Part shown: positions 41,354-48,892 of the stretch, in pieces | Position numbering within the stretch: the stretch's first letter is position 1 | How the letters are laid out: every line of letters begins with the position of its first letter | Assembly: GCA_903855945.1 (NCBI GenBank) | Contig: CAIOAK010000020.1 | Coordinates: 1-60,501 of the forward strand | From: an uncultured Anaeromyxobacter sp. | GTDB taxonomy: Bacteria; Myxococcota; Myxococcia; Myxococcales; Anaeromyxobacteraceae | Reading direction: 5' to 3' | DNA length: 60,501 nucleotides | Notes under the pieces: generated by a model | The model's input: the letters and a program-made list of their open reading frames with translations, nothing else | The model's database searches: none | What the model was told of the DNA's origin: nothing | Program-made: the position numbers and the translations under genes

Positions 41354-41749
41354 TCAGGGCTTCGACGGTCCCGTCTCGACCGGTTTGCCGGCCTTGACCC
41401 AGCCGAAGATCCCCTCCGACATCACCCACACGTCGGTGTATCCGAGCTTGGCCGCCTCACGGGCGGCCGAGTGGCTCGCGGTTCAACGTGTGTTGGAGCA
41501 ATAGAAGACGAGGCGCGCCCCCTTCTCGGCCGGAAGCGTCGCCGTCCATCCCTTCCCCTCGAGGTGGCGCGCGCCGGGCACGTGGTTCTTCCGGAACAGG
41601 TCCGCATCGTTCACGTCGTAGACGATGGCCGTCTTCGCGGCGACCCACCCCTGTACCTGGTCGAGGGTGGCCTCCTGGTACGGGTCGGTGGCGAGGGCGG
41701 CGGAGGGGAGAGCCAGGGCGAGCAGCAGGGTGAGTTTCGAGAGCATCAT
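41354..41749 (-). CDS. Exported rhodanese-like protein, predicted selenoprotein (131 aa, Sec at 89)
   Basis: The frame starts MMLSKLTLLLALALPSAALA, a signal peptide with ALA cleavage, and continues as a rhodanese fold (QVQGWVAAKTAIVYDVNDAD, HVPGARHLEGKG, RLVFYC). Cys84 is the usual rhodanese nucleophile (CSNTR). The next codon is TGA (41485-41483). Reading through it gives TASHSAAREAAKLGYTD and then VMSEGIFGWVKAGKPVE, the complete C-terminal part of the fold, ending at a real TGA at 41356. The TGA is the sixth residue of the active-site loop (C-x4-U), where homologues, as I recall, have Cys. A bSECIS-like stem-loop follows (listed). GGAGG is five bases before ATG 41749. Downstream of moaA by 46 bases. 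Alternatives: disrupted gene or sequencing error. Confidence 0.7.
41444..41485 (-). promoter_or_regulatory. Candidate bacterial SECIS element in the rhodanese mRNA
   Basis: Fourteen bases after the in-frame TGA (41485-41483) a perfect 7-bp stem begins: GGCCGCC (41468-41462), loop CGTGA (41461-41457), GGCGGCC (41456-41450). An outer GAGC (41477-41474) pairs with GCTC (41447-41444). The apical loop lies about 21 bases after the TGA, has a G at loop position 2 and 5 loop bases. These meet the usual bSECIS criteria (stem close behind UGA, apical loop with G in the first two positions). The stem also codes for amino acids, as in other bacterial SECIS. Confidence 0.65.
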
Positions 41750-41795
41750 TGCAACCTCCACTCCGGCCGGGCCGGGCTTCGCCTTACGTAACGGG

Positions 41796-42779
41796 TCAGC
41801 CGCCGATGTGCACCATCGAGTCGAAGGAGTCCTCCTCCATGCGGTGACGGTCGGCCTTGCGGGAGAGCCCGAGGCGGATGGCATCCTCCACCTCCTCGTC
41901 CGTCCCGGTTCCGAGGAGCGGGGCCAGCGAAACCTCGTCCCGCCCGCCCAGGCACGCTCGGAGCGCACCCGCCGCGCTCACGCGCACCCGGTTGCAATCG
42001 CCGCAGAAGTTCTCGGTGATGGCGCCGATGAAGCCGAGGAGCCCCCGGACCTCCGCGCCGCCCTCGAACGACACGCCACGCATGTGGCGCGCGGGGCCCC
42101 AGCCGCGGGTCTCGTCCGGTTCGAGCCGTACCCCCTGCTCGCCGAGGAGGCGCGCCATCTCGGCCACCGAGACCGGATCGCCACCCCCGAAGGGCATGAG
42201 CTCGATGTACCGGGCGATGGCGCCATGGCTCCAGGCGAAGCGGGCGAGGTCGCCAAGTTCCCCGTCATTGACGCCGCGAAGAACCACCGTGTTGACCTTG
42301 AGGGAGGGGAATCCAGCCTTGGCCGCGGCCGCGATGCCACTCCGGATGCGCTCCACGTCGGCGCCCCGACCGGCGATCTGCGCGAGCCGGCCTTCGTCGA
42401 AGGTGTCCAGGGAGACGTTGAGGCGCAAGAGCCCGGCGCGCCGGAGGGGCAACGCGAGCTCCTCGAGTCGGTGGCCGTTGGTGGTGAGGGCGACCTCCTC
42501 GATCCCCGGCGTGGCGTGTATGTCGGACACCACGTCCACGAGGTCCCGACGCAGGGTGGGCTCTCCGCCGGTGAGGCGCACGCGCCGGATCCCCATCCGG
42601 GCGAAGATCCGGACGAGGCGGGCCACGGCGGGGCGGTCGAGGGCGTCGCCCTGGCTGGCGGCGAGGCCGGGGCTGCAGTAGCTGCAGCTGAAGTTGCAAC
42701 GGTCGGTGAGGGAGAGGCGGAGGTAGACGATCCGGCGCCCCTGGGGGTCCACGAGGTGGCTCGAAGACGGACGCGTCAT
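41796..42779 (-). CDS. moaA: GTP 3',8-cyclase MoaA (327 aa)
   Basis: This radical SAM enzyme starts molybdenum cofactor synthesis. The N-terminal cluster is Cys28, Cys32 and Cys35 (RCNFSCSYC). RLTGGEPTLRRDL, LTTNGHRLEEL and NVSLDTFDEGRL belong to the core. The C-terminal second cluster FCGDCNRVRVSAAGALRACLG holds C-x2-C-x13-C, and the protein ends in the double Gly needed by MoaA. ATG 42779 has GAAGG upstream; an in-frame ATG at 42800 is the alternative. Other moa genes are not adjacent; the rhodanese follows 46 bases downstream. Confidence 0.96.
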   Translation of the reverse strand: MTRPSSSHLVDPQGRRIVYLRLSLTDRCNFSCSYCSPGLAASQGDALDRPAVARLVRIFARMGIRRVRLTGGEPTLRRDLVDVVSDIHATPGIEEVALTTNGHRLEELALPLRRAGLLRLNVSLDTFDEGRLAQIAGRGADVERIRSGIAAAAKAGFPSLKVNTVVLRGVNDGELGDLARFAWSHGAIARYIELMPFGGGDPVSVAEMARLLGEQGVRLEPDETRGWGPARHMRGVSFEGGAEVRGLLGFIGAITENFCGDCNRVRVSAAGALRACLGGRDEVSLAPLLGTGTDEEVEDAIRLGLSRKADRHRMEEDSFDSMVHIGG

Positions 42780-42824
42780 GCAAGTGCCTTCATAGCCCAT
42801 GCCTGGGTAGATTCGAAAGGCGCG

Positions 42825-42853
42825 TTGAACCCCGTGAGGTTAGCGGATAGATA
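42825..42853 (+). promoter_or_regulatory. Promoter of the lipA-E1-E2 operon
   Basis: TTGAAC (42825-42830), a 17-base spacer and TAGATA (42848-42853) form a strong match. The -10 ends seven bases before the lipA GTG, so the transcript should begin at or within one base of the start codon. Confidence 0.6.
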
Positions 42854-42860
42854 GCCAAAG

Positions 42861-43850
42861 GTGGGAGAGAACCGGTCGAGATTCCAGGTGATCCCGGACG
42901 GCCCGGCGCTGCAAGGCGCGGGGGACGTGCTCCGGGCCATCCGCTCGGCCGGCCTCCCGATCGACGCCCGCAAGCCGCGCTGGCTCCGGGTGGGCGTTCC
43001 GGGAGGCGAGCGCTACGGTCGAGTGCGGGACACGCTCTCCGGCCTGAATCTGCACACGGTCTGCGCCGAGGCCCACTGCCCCAACGTCGCGGAGTGCTGG
43101 GGTGGGGGTACCGCCACGGTCATGCTCATGGGGGACACCTGCACCCGCGGATGCCGTTTCTGCCAGGTGAAGACGGCAGCGCACCCACCGTCCCTCGATC
43201 CCGACGAGCCGCGCCACGTGGCGGACGCGGTCCGGAAGCTGGACCTCGACTACGTGGTGGTGACGAGCGTGGATCGGGACGATCTCCCCGACGGTGGCGC
43301 GGCACACTTCGCGGAGGCCATCCGCCTGCTCCAGGAGGTCCCCGACCTCCTCGTGGAGGTGCTGACGCCGGATTTCCAGGGGGACGCCGAGGCGGTGCGA
43401 ACGGTGGGACGGGCGGCGCCGGACGTCTTCGCGAACAACATCGAGACCGTTCGGCGGCTCACCCCGGCGGTCCGGGACGCCCGAGCCGGCTACGATCTCA
43501 CCCTCGGGGTTCTCGAGCGGATGCATCGCGAGTTTCCGGGCGTGGCGACCAAGTCCTCCGTCATGGTGGGGCTCGGCGAGACCGCGGCCGAGGTGGAGGA
43601 GACGATGCGGGACCTCCGGAGCGTCGGCGTCGAGATTCTCACGCTGGGGCAATACCTCCGTCCGTCGGCCTGGCACCTGCCGGTGGTCGAATTCGTCCCG
43701 CCGGAAGCTTTCGCCGCCTACGAGCTGGTCGGACGGCGTCTGGGATTCCGGTACGTGGCCAGCGGTCCGCTGGTCCGCTCCAGCTACCGTGCCGGCGAGC
43801 TCTTCCTGCGCGGGATGCTGGAAGAGCGCGCCACCCCGGAGCGGCGATGA
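42861..43850 (+). CDS. lipA: Lipoyl synthase (329 aa)
   Basis: This radical SAM enzyme inserts two sulfurs into octanoyl groups on E2. The auxiliary cluster has Cys68, Cys73 and Cys79 (CAEAHCPNVAEC); the radical SAM cluster has Cys94, Cys98 and Cys101 (CTRGCRFC). ERVRDLRSVGVEILTLGQYL-type and HLPVVEFVPPEAF elements and the terminal SSYRAGELF (with the conserved Arg-Ser-Ser-Tyr) are all present. The start is GTG 42861 without a Shine-Dalgarno sequence, consistent with leaderless translation. The stop overlaps the E1 alpha ATG (ATGA). Confidence 0.96.
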   Translation: MGENRSRFQVIPDGPALQGAGDVLRAIRSAGLPIDARKPRWLRVGVPGGERYGRVRDTLSGLNLHTVCAEAHCPNVAECWGGGTATVMLMGDTCTRGCRFCQVKTAAHPPSLDPDEPRHVADAVRKLDLDYVVVTSVDRDDLPDGGAAHFAEAIRLLQEVPDLLVEVLTPDFQGDAEAVRTVGRAAPDVFANNIETVRRLTPAVRDARAGYDLTLGVLERMHREFPGVATKSSVMVGLGETAAEVEETMRDLRSVGVEILTLGQYLRPSAWHLPVVEFVPPEAFAAYELVGRRLGFRYVASGPLVRSSYRAGELFLRGMLEERATPERR

Positions 43851-44983
43851 CGGACCCCGTCAACGTGCCCGGGCGCTGGGAGCGTGAGTTTCCGCTCCAG
43901 ACGGTCATCGAGGAGGACGGCTCCGCCGACCCGGCGCGTGTCACCCTCACGGACGCGAAGGCGCTCGACCTCTTCCGGTGGATGATCCTCTCGCGCGAGA
44001 TGGACGAGCGCATGGTGCAACTGCAGCGCCAGGGCCGGATCGCCTTCTACATCGGCGCCATCGGGGAGGAGGCCACGGTCCTCGGCACCGTCGCGGGGAT
44101 GGAGGAGCGGGACTGGCTCTTCCCGTCCTACCGCGAGCACGCCGGAGCCCTCTACCGGGGCATGCCGTTCGTCACCTTCGTGTGCGACCTGCTCGGCAAC
44201 GCCGGCGACCGGATGCTGGGGCACCAGATGCCCTGCCACGAGGCCTGGGCGCCGGGACGCTTCGTCTCCATCAGCGCCCCCATCGCCACGCAGGTGCCCC
44301 AGGCGGTCGGCGCGGCATGGGCCGCCCGCATCCGGGGCGACGACATGGTGTCCCTCACCTGGTTCGGAGAGGGGGCGACCAGCGCCAACGACTTCCACAC
44401 CGGGGCCAACTTCGCCGGGGTCCACAAGGTCCCGGTGATCATGGTGTGCCGGAACAACGGATGGGCCATCAGCGTCCCCCGCGAGCTCCAGACGGCCTCC
44501 GAGACCATCGCCCAGAAGGCCGTGGCGTACGGCATTCACGGGGAGCGCGTGGACGGGAACGACCTCCTCGCGGTCCACGCAGCCACGCAGCGGGCGCGCG
44601 TCCGGGCCGCGTCCGGCCTGGGCCCCACGCTCCTCGAGTGCGTCACCTACCGTGTGGAGGGGCACTCCACGTCCGACGACCCGCGCGCCTACCGCGGGGC
44701 GGAGGAGGTGGACGCCTGGCGGGATCGGGACCCCATCCTGCGGCTGGGGCGGTACCTCACGTGGCGGAAGCTCCTCCCTCCCGATGAGGTCGAGGCGCTG
44801 CGGGCCGAGGCGCGCGAGCGGATCCGGCGTGCCGTGGAGGACGCGGAGACCTTCGCCCCGAAGCCGTCCATCCAGACCCTCTTCCAGGGTGTCTACGCGG
44901 AGCCGCTCTGGCAGCAGCGCGAGCAGCTCGACGAGTTGCGGGCGGCGGTGGCCGAGGACCCGCGGACGTCCCACCCGCGCTGA
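43847..44983 (+). CDS. 2-oxoacid dehydrogenase E1 alpha subunit, branched-chain type (378 aa)
   Basis: This is the thiamine-diphosphate subunit that decarboxylates the 2-oxoacid. SREMDERMVQLQRQGRIAFY, GAIGEEA, WLFPSYREH, GHQMPCHEA, the ThDP-binding GEGATSANDFH...VCRNNGWAISVP and the YRVEGHSTSDDPRAYR phosphorylation-loop region resemble BCKDH E1 alpha rather than classic PDH E1 alpha. Substrate assignment is inference. The gene is coupled to lipA and lies nine bases before E1 beta. Confidence 0.92.
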   Translation: MTDPVNVPGRWEREFPLQTVIEEDGSADPARVTLTDAKALDLFRWMILSREMDERMVQLQRQGRIAFYIGAIGEEATVLGTVAGMEERDWLFPSYREHAGALYRGMPFVTFVCDLLGNAGDRMLGHQMPCHEAWAPGRFVSISAPIATQVPQAVGAAWAARIRGDDMVSLTWFGEGATSANDFHTGANFAGVHKVPVIMVCRNNGWAISVPRELQTASETIAQKAVAYGIHGERVDGNDLLAVHAATQRARVRAASGLGPTLLECVTYRVEGHSTSDDPRAYRGAEEVDAWRDRDPILRLGRYLTWRKLLPPDEVEALRAEARERIRRAVEDAETFAPKPSIQTLFQGVYAEPLWQQREQLDELRAAVAEDPRTSHPR

Positions 44984-44992
44984 GGGAGCCCC

Positions 44993-45967
44993 GTGCCCAC
45001 CCTGAACATCATCCAGGCGGTGAACGACGCGCTCCGGCAGGAGATGCGCCGGGATCCCACCGTGGTCATCCTGGGGGAGGACGTCGGCAAGTTCGGTGGG
45101 GTCTTCCGGGCCAGCCAGGGGCTCCAGGAGGAGTTCGGGAAGGACCGGGTCATCGACACGCCGCTCGCGGAGAGCGGCGTGATCGGCACGGCCGTCGGCA
45201 TGGCCCTCTACGGGCTGCGCCCCGTCCCCGAGATCCAGTTCGCCGACTTCATCTTCCCGGCCATGGACCAGATCGTGAGCGAGGTGGCCAAGTTCCGCTA
45301 CCGCTCGGGTGGTCAGTACACCTGTCCGATGGTCATCCGGACCCCGTACGGCGGTGGGATCCGCGGAGGTCACTATCACTCTCAGTCACCGGAGGCACAC
45401 TTCATCCACACGGCTGGCCTGAAGGTGGTGGTGCCCTCCAACCCGCACGACGCGAAGGGGCTGCTCACCTCCGCCATCCGGGATCCCGACCCGGTCCTCT
45501 TCTTCGAGCCGAAGCGGATGTACCGCGCGGCCAGGGGCGAGGTTCCCGACGGCGAGGTGGTCGTCCCGATCGGCAAGGCGCGCGTCACCCGCGAGGGGAG
45601 GCACGTCACCCTCATCGCCTGGGGGGCGATGTGGCACGAGGCCGACCAGGCCGCGCGGGAGGCCGCCGACCTGGGGATCGAGTGCGAGGTGCTCGACCTC
45701 CGGACGCTGCAACCGCTCGACATCGATGCCATCGTGGAGTCGGTGCAGAAGACGGGACGGGCGGTGGTGGTGCATGAGGCGCCGCGCACGTGCGGTTTCG
45801 GCGCCGAGATCTCCGCGCTGATCCAGGAGCGCTGCTTCCTGCACCTGGAGGCGCCGGTGGCCCGCGTCACCGGCTTCGACACGCCGTTCCCGTACACGCT
45901 GGAGAGCGAGTATCTTCCGCGCGCCCCGCGCATCCTGAAAGCCGTTCGTGAAGTGATGGCCTTCTAG
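44993..45967 (+). CDS. 2-oxoacid dehydrogenase E1 beta subunit (324 aa)
   Basis: It pairs with E1 alpha. NIIQAVNDALRQEM, GEDVGKFGGVFRAS, DTPLAESGVIGTAVGMALYG, RTPYGGGIRGGHYHSQSPEAHF and PSNPHDAKGLL are conserved. ARVTREGRHVTLIAWGAMWHEA is the C-terminal domain. The start is GTG 44993. The motif GGGIRGGHYHSQSPE is that of PDH/BCKDH beta chains generally. Confidence 0.95.
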   Translation: MPTLNIIQAVNDALRQEMRRDPTVVILGEDVGKFGGVFRASQGLQEEFGKDRVIDTPLAESGVIGTAVGMALYGLRPVPEIQFADFIFPAMDQIVSEVAKFRYRSGGQYTCPMVIRTPYGGGIRGGHYHSQSPEAHFIHTAGLKVVVPSNPHDAKGLLTSAIRDPDPVLFFEPKRMYRAARGEVPDGEVVVPIGKARVTREGRHVTLIAWGAMWHEADQAAREAADLGIECEVLDLRTLQPLDIDAIVESVQKTGRAVVVHEAPRTCGFGAEISALIQERCFLHLEAPVARVTGFDTPFPYTLESEYLPRAPRILKAVREVMAF

Positions 45968-45987
45968 CCACCCGTACCCGGAGCCAC

Positions 45988-47211
45988 ATGATCTACTCGT
46001 TCCTGCTGCCCGACATCGGCGAGGGGGTCGTGGAGGCGGAGGTGCTGAAGTGGCACGTGAAGCCCGGCGACGCCGTGGAGGAGGACCAGCCTCTGGCCGA
46101 GGTGATGACCGACAAGGCCACCGTCACGATCCCATCCCCGAAGCGGGGAAGGGTCACGCGCCTCCTCTGGAAGGAGGGGGAGATCGCCAGGGTCCACGAG
46201 CCGCTCGTCGAGATCGAACTCGCGGACGGCGCGCCACAGGCGGCAGAGGTGCCGATCGTGAGGATGCCCGCCCCGCCCCCCCCGCCGCGGACCGAGACAC
46301 GAGCCGCGGTGGCGGAGGTGATCGAGCGGACCGCCCGCTTCGCGCCGGGGAAGGCGCTCGCCACGCCGGCGGTGCGGGCGCTCGCACGAAAGCTGGGGAT
46401 CGATCTCCAGCGGGTGCACGGGACCGGCCCCGACGGCAGGGTACGGAAGGAGGACGTCGAGGCGCCCGGTTCCGCCTCCGGTACGGCTCCGGCAACTCCG
46501 GCCGACGATCGCATCGAGGTGGTCCCGGTTCGAGGGCTGCGCCGGCGCATCGCGGAGAAGATGGCCCGGTCCTCGCGGACCGCGGCCCATTTCACCTTCG
46601 TGGAGCAGCTGGACGCGACCGAACTCGTGGCCCTGAAGGCCCGGATGGCCCGGGCTGCCGCTCCGGAGGGCGCGAAGATCACCTTCCTTCCCTTCGTGCT
46701 CAAGGCGACCGTCGCGGCGCTGCGGAAGTTCCCGCAGCTGAACGCCTCCTTCGACGAATCCCGCGGGGAGATCCACCGGAAGCGCTGGTACGACATCGGG
46801 ATCGCCGCCGCCACCGACCAGGGGCTCACGGTCCCGGTCGTCCGCCACGTGGACCGGCGTTCCATCGTCGACCTGGCCCGGGAGGTCGAGCGGCTCGGCG
46901 TGGAGAGCCGTGCGGGACGGCTCCGACCGGAGGACGTCGGAGATTCCACCTTCACCGTCACGAGCCTCGGCGCGCTGGGCGGCATGTTCGCCACCCCGGT
47001 TCTCAACCACCCCGAGGTGGGGATCCTGGGCATCCACCGGATCCGCCCCACGCCCGTGGTCCGGGAAGGGCAGGTGGTGATCCGGGAAGTTATGTACGTC
47101 TCGCTCACGAGCGACCACCGGGTGGTCGACGGCTCGGAGGCCGCCGCCTTCACCTACGAGTTCATCCGGCAACTCGAGGACCCTTCGCTCCTCTTCCTCC
47201 ACTCGGTCTAG
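45988..47211 (+). CDS. Dihydrolipoyl acyltransferase E2 (407 aa)
   Basis: This is the core of the complex. A single lipoyl domain has Lys43 as lipoylation site (MTDKATV). A Pro/Ala linker, a peripheral-subunit-binding domain (ATPAVRALARKLGIDLQRVHGTGPDGRVRKEDV) and an acyltransferase domain with catalytic His377 and Asp381 (SDHRVVDGSEA) follow. It begins 20 bases after E1 beta. The lipoyl domain substrate is provided by LipA and LipB encoded in the same cluster. Confidence 0.95.
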   Translation: MIYSFLLPDIGEGVVEAEVLKWHVKPGDAVEEDQPLAEVMTDKATVTIPSPKRGRVTRLLWKEGEIARVHEPLVEIELADGAPQAAEVPIVRMPAPPPPPRTETRAAVAEVIERTARFAPGKALATPAVRALARKLGIDLQRVHGTGPDGRVRKEDVEAPGSASGTAPATPADDRIEVVPVRGLRRRIAEKMARSSRTAAHFTFVEQLDATELVALKARMARAAAPEGAKITFLPFVLKATVAALRKFPQLNASFDESRGEIHRKRWYDIGIAAATDQGLTVPVVRHVDRRSIVDLAREVERLGVESRAGRLRPEDVGDSTFTVTSLGALGGMFATPVLNHPEVGILGIHRIRPTPVVREGQVVIREVMYVSLTSDHRVVDGSEAAAFTYEFIRQLEDPSLLFLHSV

Positions 47212-47213
47212 GG

Positions 47214-48005
47214 TTGATCGACACCCACTGCCACATCGACGGGCCTGCCTTCGAGGCCGATCGCCGGCAGGTGGTCGAGCGGGCCCGCGCGGCGGGCGTC
47301 ACCGACATCGTGGTTCCGGGGGTCGCTCCTTCCGGGTGGGAGGGGATCGTCGAACTCTGCAGGGGTGAGGATTGCCTCCATGCGGCGCTGGGCATCCACC
47401 CGCAGGCGCTCCCGGACCTCGACCCGGGCGACGACGACAGGCACCTCGCGGATCTGGAGACCTGGCTGACCGGTTCCGGTGCGGTGGCGGTCGGCGAGTG
47501 CGGGCTGGACGGCCCCGCCGCTGCGGCGGGCGCGTCGCTCGATCGACAGCGCGCCGTCCTGCGAGGACACCTCGCCATCGCGCGACGGCTCGCCCTCCCT
47601 GTGCTGCTCCACTCGCTCCGGGCTCAGGACGCGATGCGGGAGGAACTGGAACGGGACGGCCTTCCTTCCGGAGGGGTTCTCCACTCCTTCTCCGGGAGCG
47701 CGGAGCAGGTGGCGCCGTTCGCCGCCCTGGGGCTTCACTTCTCCTTCGCCGGCCCCGTCACCTGGGGTTCGGCCCGGAAGCCGCTGGCGGCGGCACGGGC
47801 CATTCCCCTGGCGCGACTTCTGGTGGAGACCGATGCACCCGACCAGACGCCGCACCCGCACCGGGGCGGACGGAACGAGCCCGGATACCTCCCGCTCGTC
47901 GTGCGGGGGCTGTCCGACGCGCTCGGCCTTCCCGCAGACGACGTGGAGCGCGTCACCACCGCGAACGCCAGGAGACTCTTCCTGCTCCCGGAGGAGAGAC
48001 CGTGA
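47214..48005 (+). CDS. tatD: TatD-family DNase (263 aa)
   Basis: This TIM-barrel metal-dependent hydrolase has IDTHCHIDG (His5, His7 from the TTG start), the VGECGLD Glu, LPVLLHSLRA His, GVLHSFSGS, and LLVETDAPDQTPHPHRG with the catalytic Asp. TatD proteins are 3'-5' DNases in vitro. TTG 47214 is the only start consistent with the fold, three bases after the E2 stop; no ATG is available. It is inserted within the dehydrogenase operon without an obvious functional link. Confidence 0.9.
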   Translation: MIDTHCHIDGPAFEADRRQVVERARAAGVTDIVVPGVAPSGWEGIVELCRGEDCLHAALGIHPQALPDLDPGDDDRHLADLETWLTGSGAVAVGECGLDGPAAAAGASLDRQRAVLRGHLAIARRLALPVLLHSLRAQDAMREELERDGLPSGGVLHSFSGSAEQVAPFAALGLHFSFAGPVTWGSARKPLAAARAIPLARLLVETDAPDQTPHPHRGGRNEPGYLPLVVRGLSDALGLPADDVERVTTANARRLFLLPEERP

Positions 48006-48892
48006 CGGGTGGCAGGAGGGTCTCGCCCCGGCTCGACCGGAACGCCCGCCTGCTGGGGGAGGAGGGGGTGGATCGGCTCGCCGCGGCACGGGTGGTGGTG
48101 CTGGGGCTCGGGGGTGTCGGTTCCTTCACCGCGGAGGCCCTCGCGCGCGCCGGTGTCGGGCACCTCGTCCTGGTGGACGGCGAGCGGGTGGACGAGACAA
48201 ACGCCAACCGACAGCTTCACGCCCTGGATGGCGAGTTCGGCCGTTTCAAGGCCGACGCGCTGGCGGAGCGGCTCCGACGGGCAGCGCCGGCGGCCGTCAT
48301 CGAGTCCTTCCCGGAGCCCTACGACGAGGCGAGCGCGGCGCGGATCGTCCCTCCCGGAACGTCCTACGTGGTGGACGCGATGGACACCGTCGTGGCGAAG
48401 CTTCACGTCATCGCCCGATGCCTCGACCTCGGAATCCCGGTCGTCACCTCCCTCGGGGCGGCGCGCCGGGTCGATCCCACGGCCGTGCAGCTCACCGACC
48501 TCTCGGAGACCCACACGGACCAGCTGGCGAAGGACGTCCGGAAGTACCTGCGCCGCCGCCACGGCATCTCCGCGACGGCCCCGCTCGGCGTGAAGGCGGT
48601 CTGGTCGGTGGAGGAGCCACGCGCCACGCTCTCCCTCCCGGGGGACGAGGACGGCATCCCGGGCACCCGCGCCCGGCCGGCCGGGGAGCGGCGACGGGAC
48701 CCGCGCTGCTACGGGAGCGTGGCCTTCGTGACCGGGGTCTTCGGGCTCGTGGCGGCCGGGGCGGTGGTCCAGGACCTCACCGGGGTCCTTCCGCGCACCC
48801 CCCGGCTTCTCGACGAAGCCGAGCAGTCAAGGCGCCGGAAGCGCGATATATCGAGGGAGACAGGAGACGGGAATGACGACCAAGACCTTTGA
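48002..48892 (+). CDS. tcdA: tRNA threonylcarbamoyladenosine dehydratase TcdA-like (296 aa)
   Basis: This E1-like/ThiF-fold protein has GLGGVGSFTAEALARAGVGHLVLVDGERVDETNANRQLHA, an Asp in VVDAMDTVVAK, and CYGSVAFVTGVFG near the C-terminus, the arrangement of TcdA (CsdL), which cyclises t6A37 of tRNA. GTG 48002 overlaps the tatD stop. A charged tail (SRRRKRDISRETGDGNDDQDL) runs 20 bases into lpd; it may be dispensable. Confidence 0.85.
   Translation: MTGGRRVSPRLDRNARLLGEEGVDRLAAARVVVLGLGGVGSFTAEALARAGVGHLVLVDGERVDETNANRQLHALDGEFGRFKADALAERLRRAAPAAVIESFPEPYDEASAARIVPPGTSYVVDAMDTVVAKLHVIARCLDLGIPVVTSLGAARRVDPTAVQLTDLSETHTDQLAKDVRKYLRRRHGISATAPLGVKAVWSVEEPRATLSLPGDEDGIPGTRARPAGERRRDPRCYGSVAFVTGVFGLVAAGAVVQDLTGVLPRTPRLLDEAEQSRRRKRDISRETGDGNDDQDL

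Noticed and set aside
41422-41607. A 61-residue minus-strand frame within the rhodanese gene
   Set aside because: It is a different frame of the same strand; the rhodanese frame explains both halves around the TGA.
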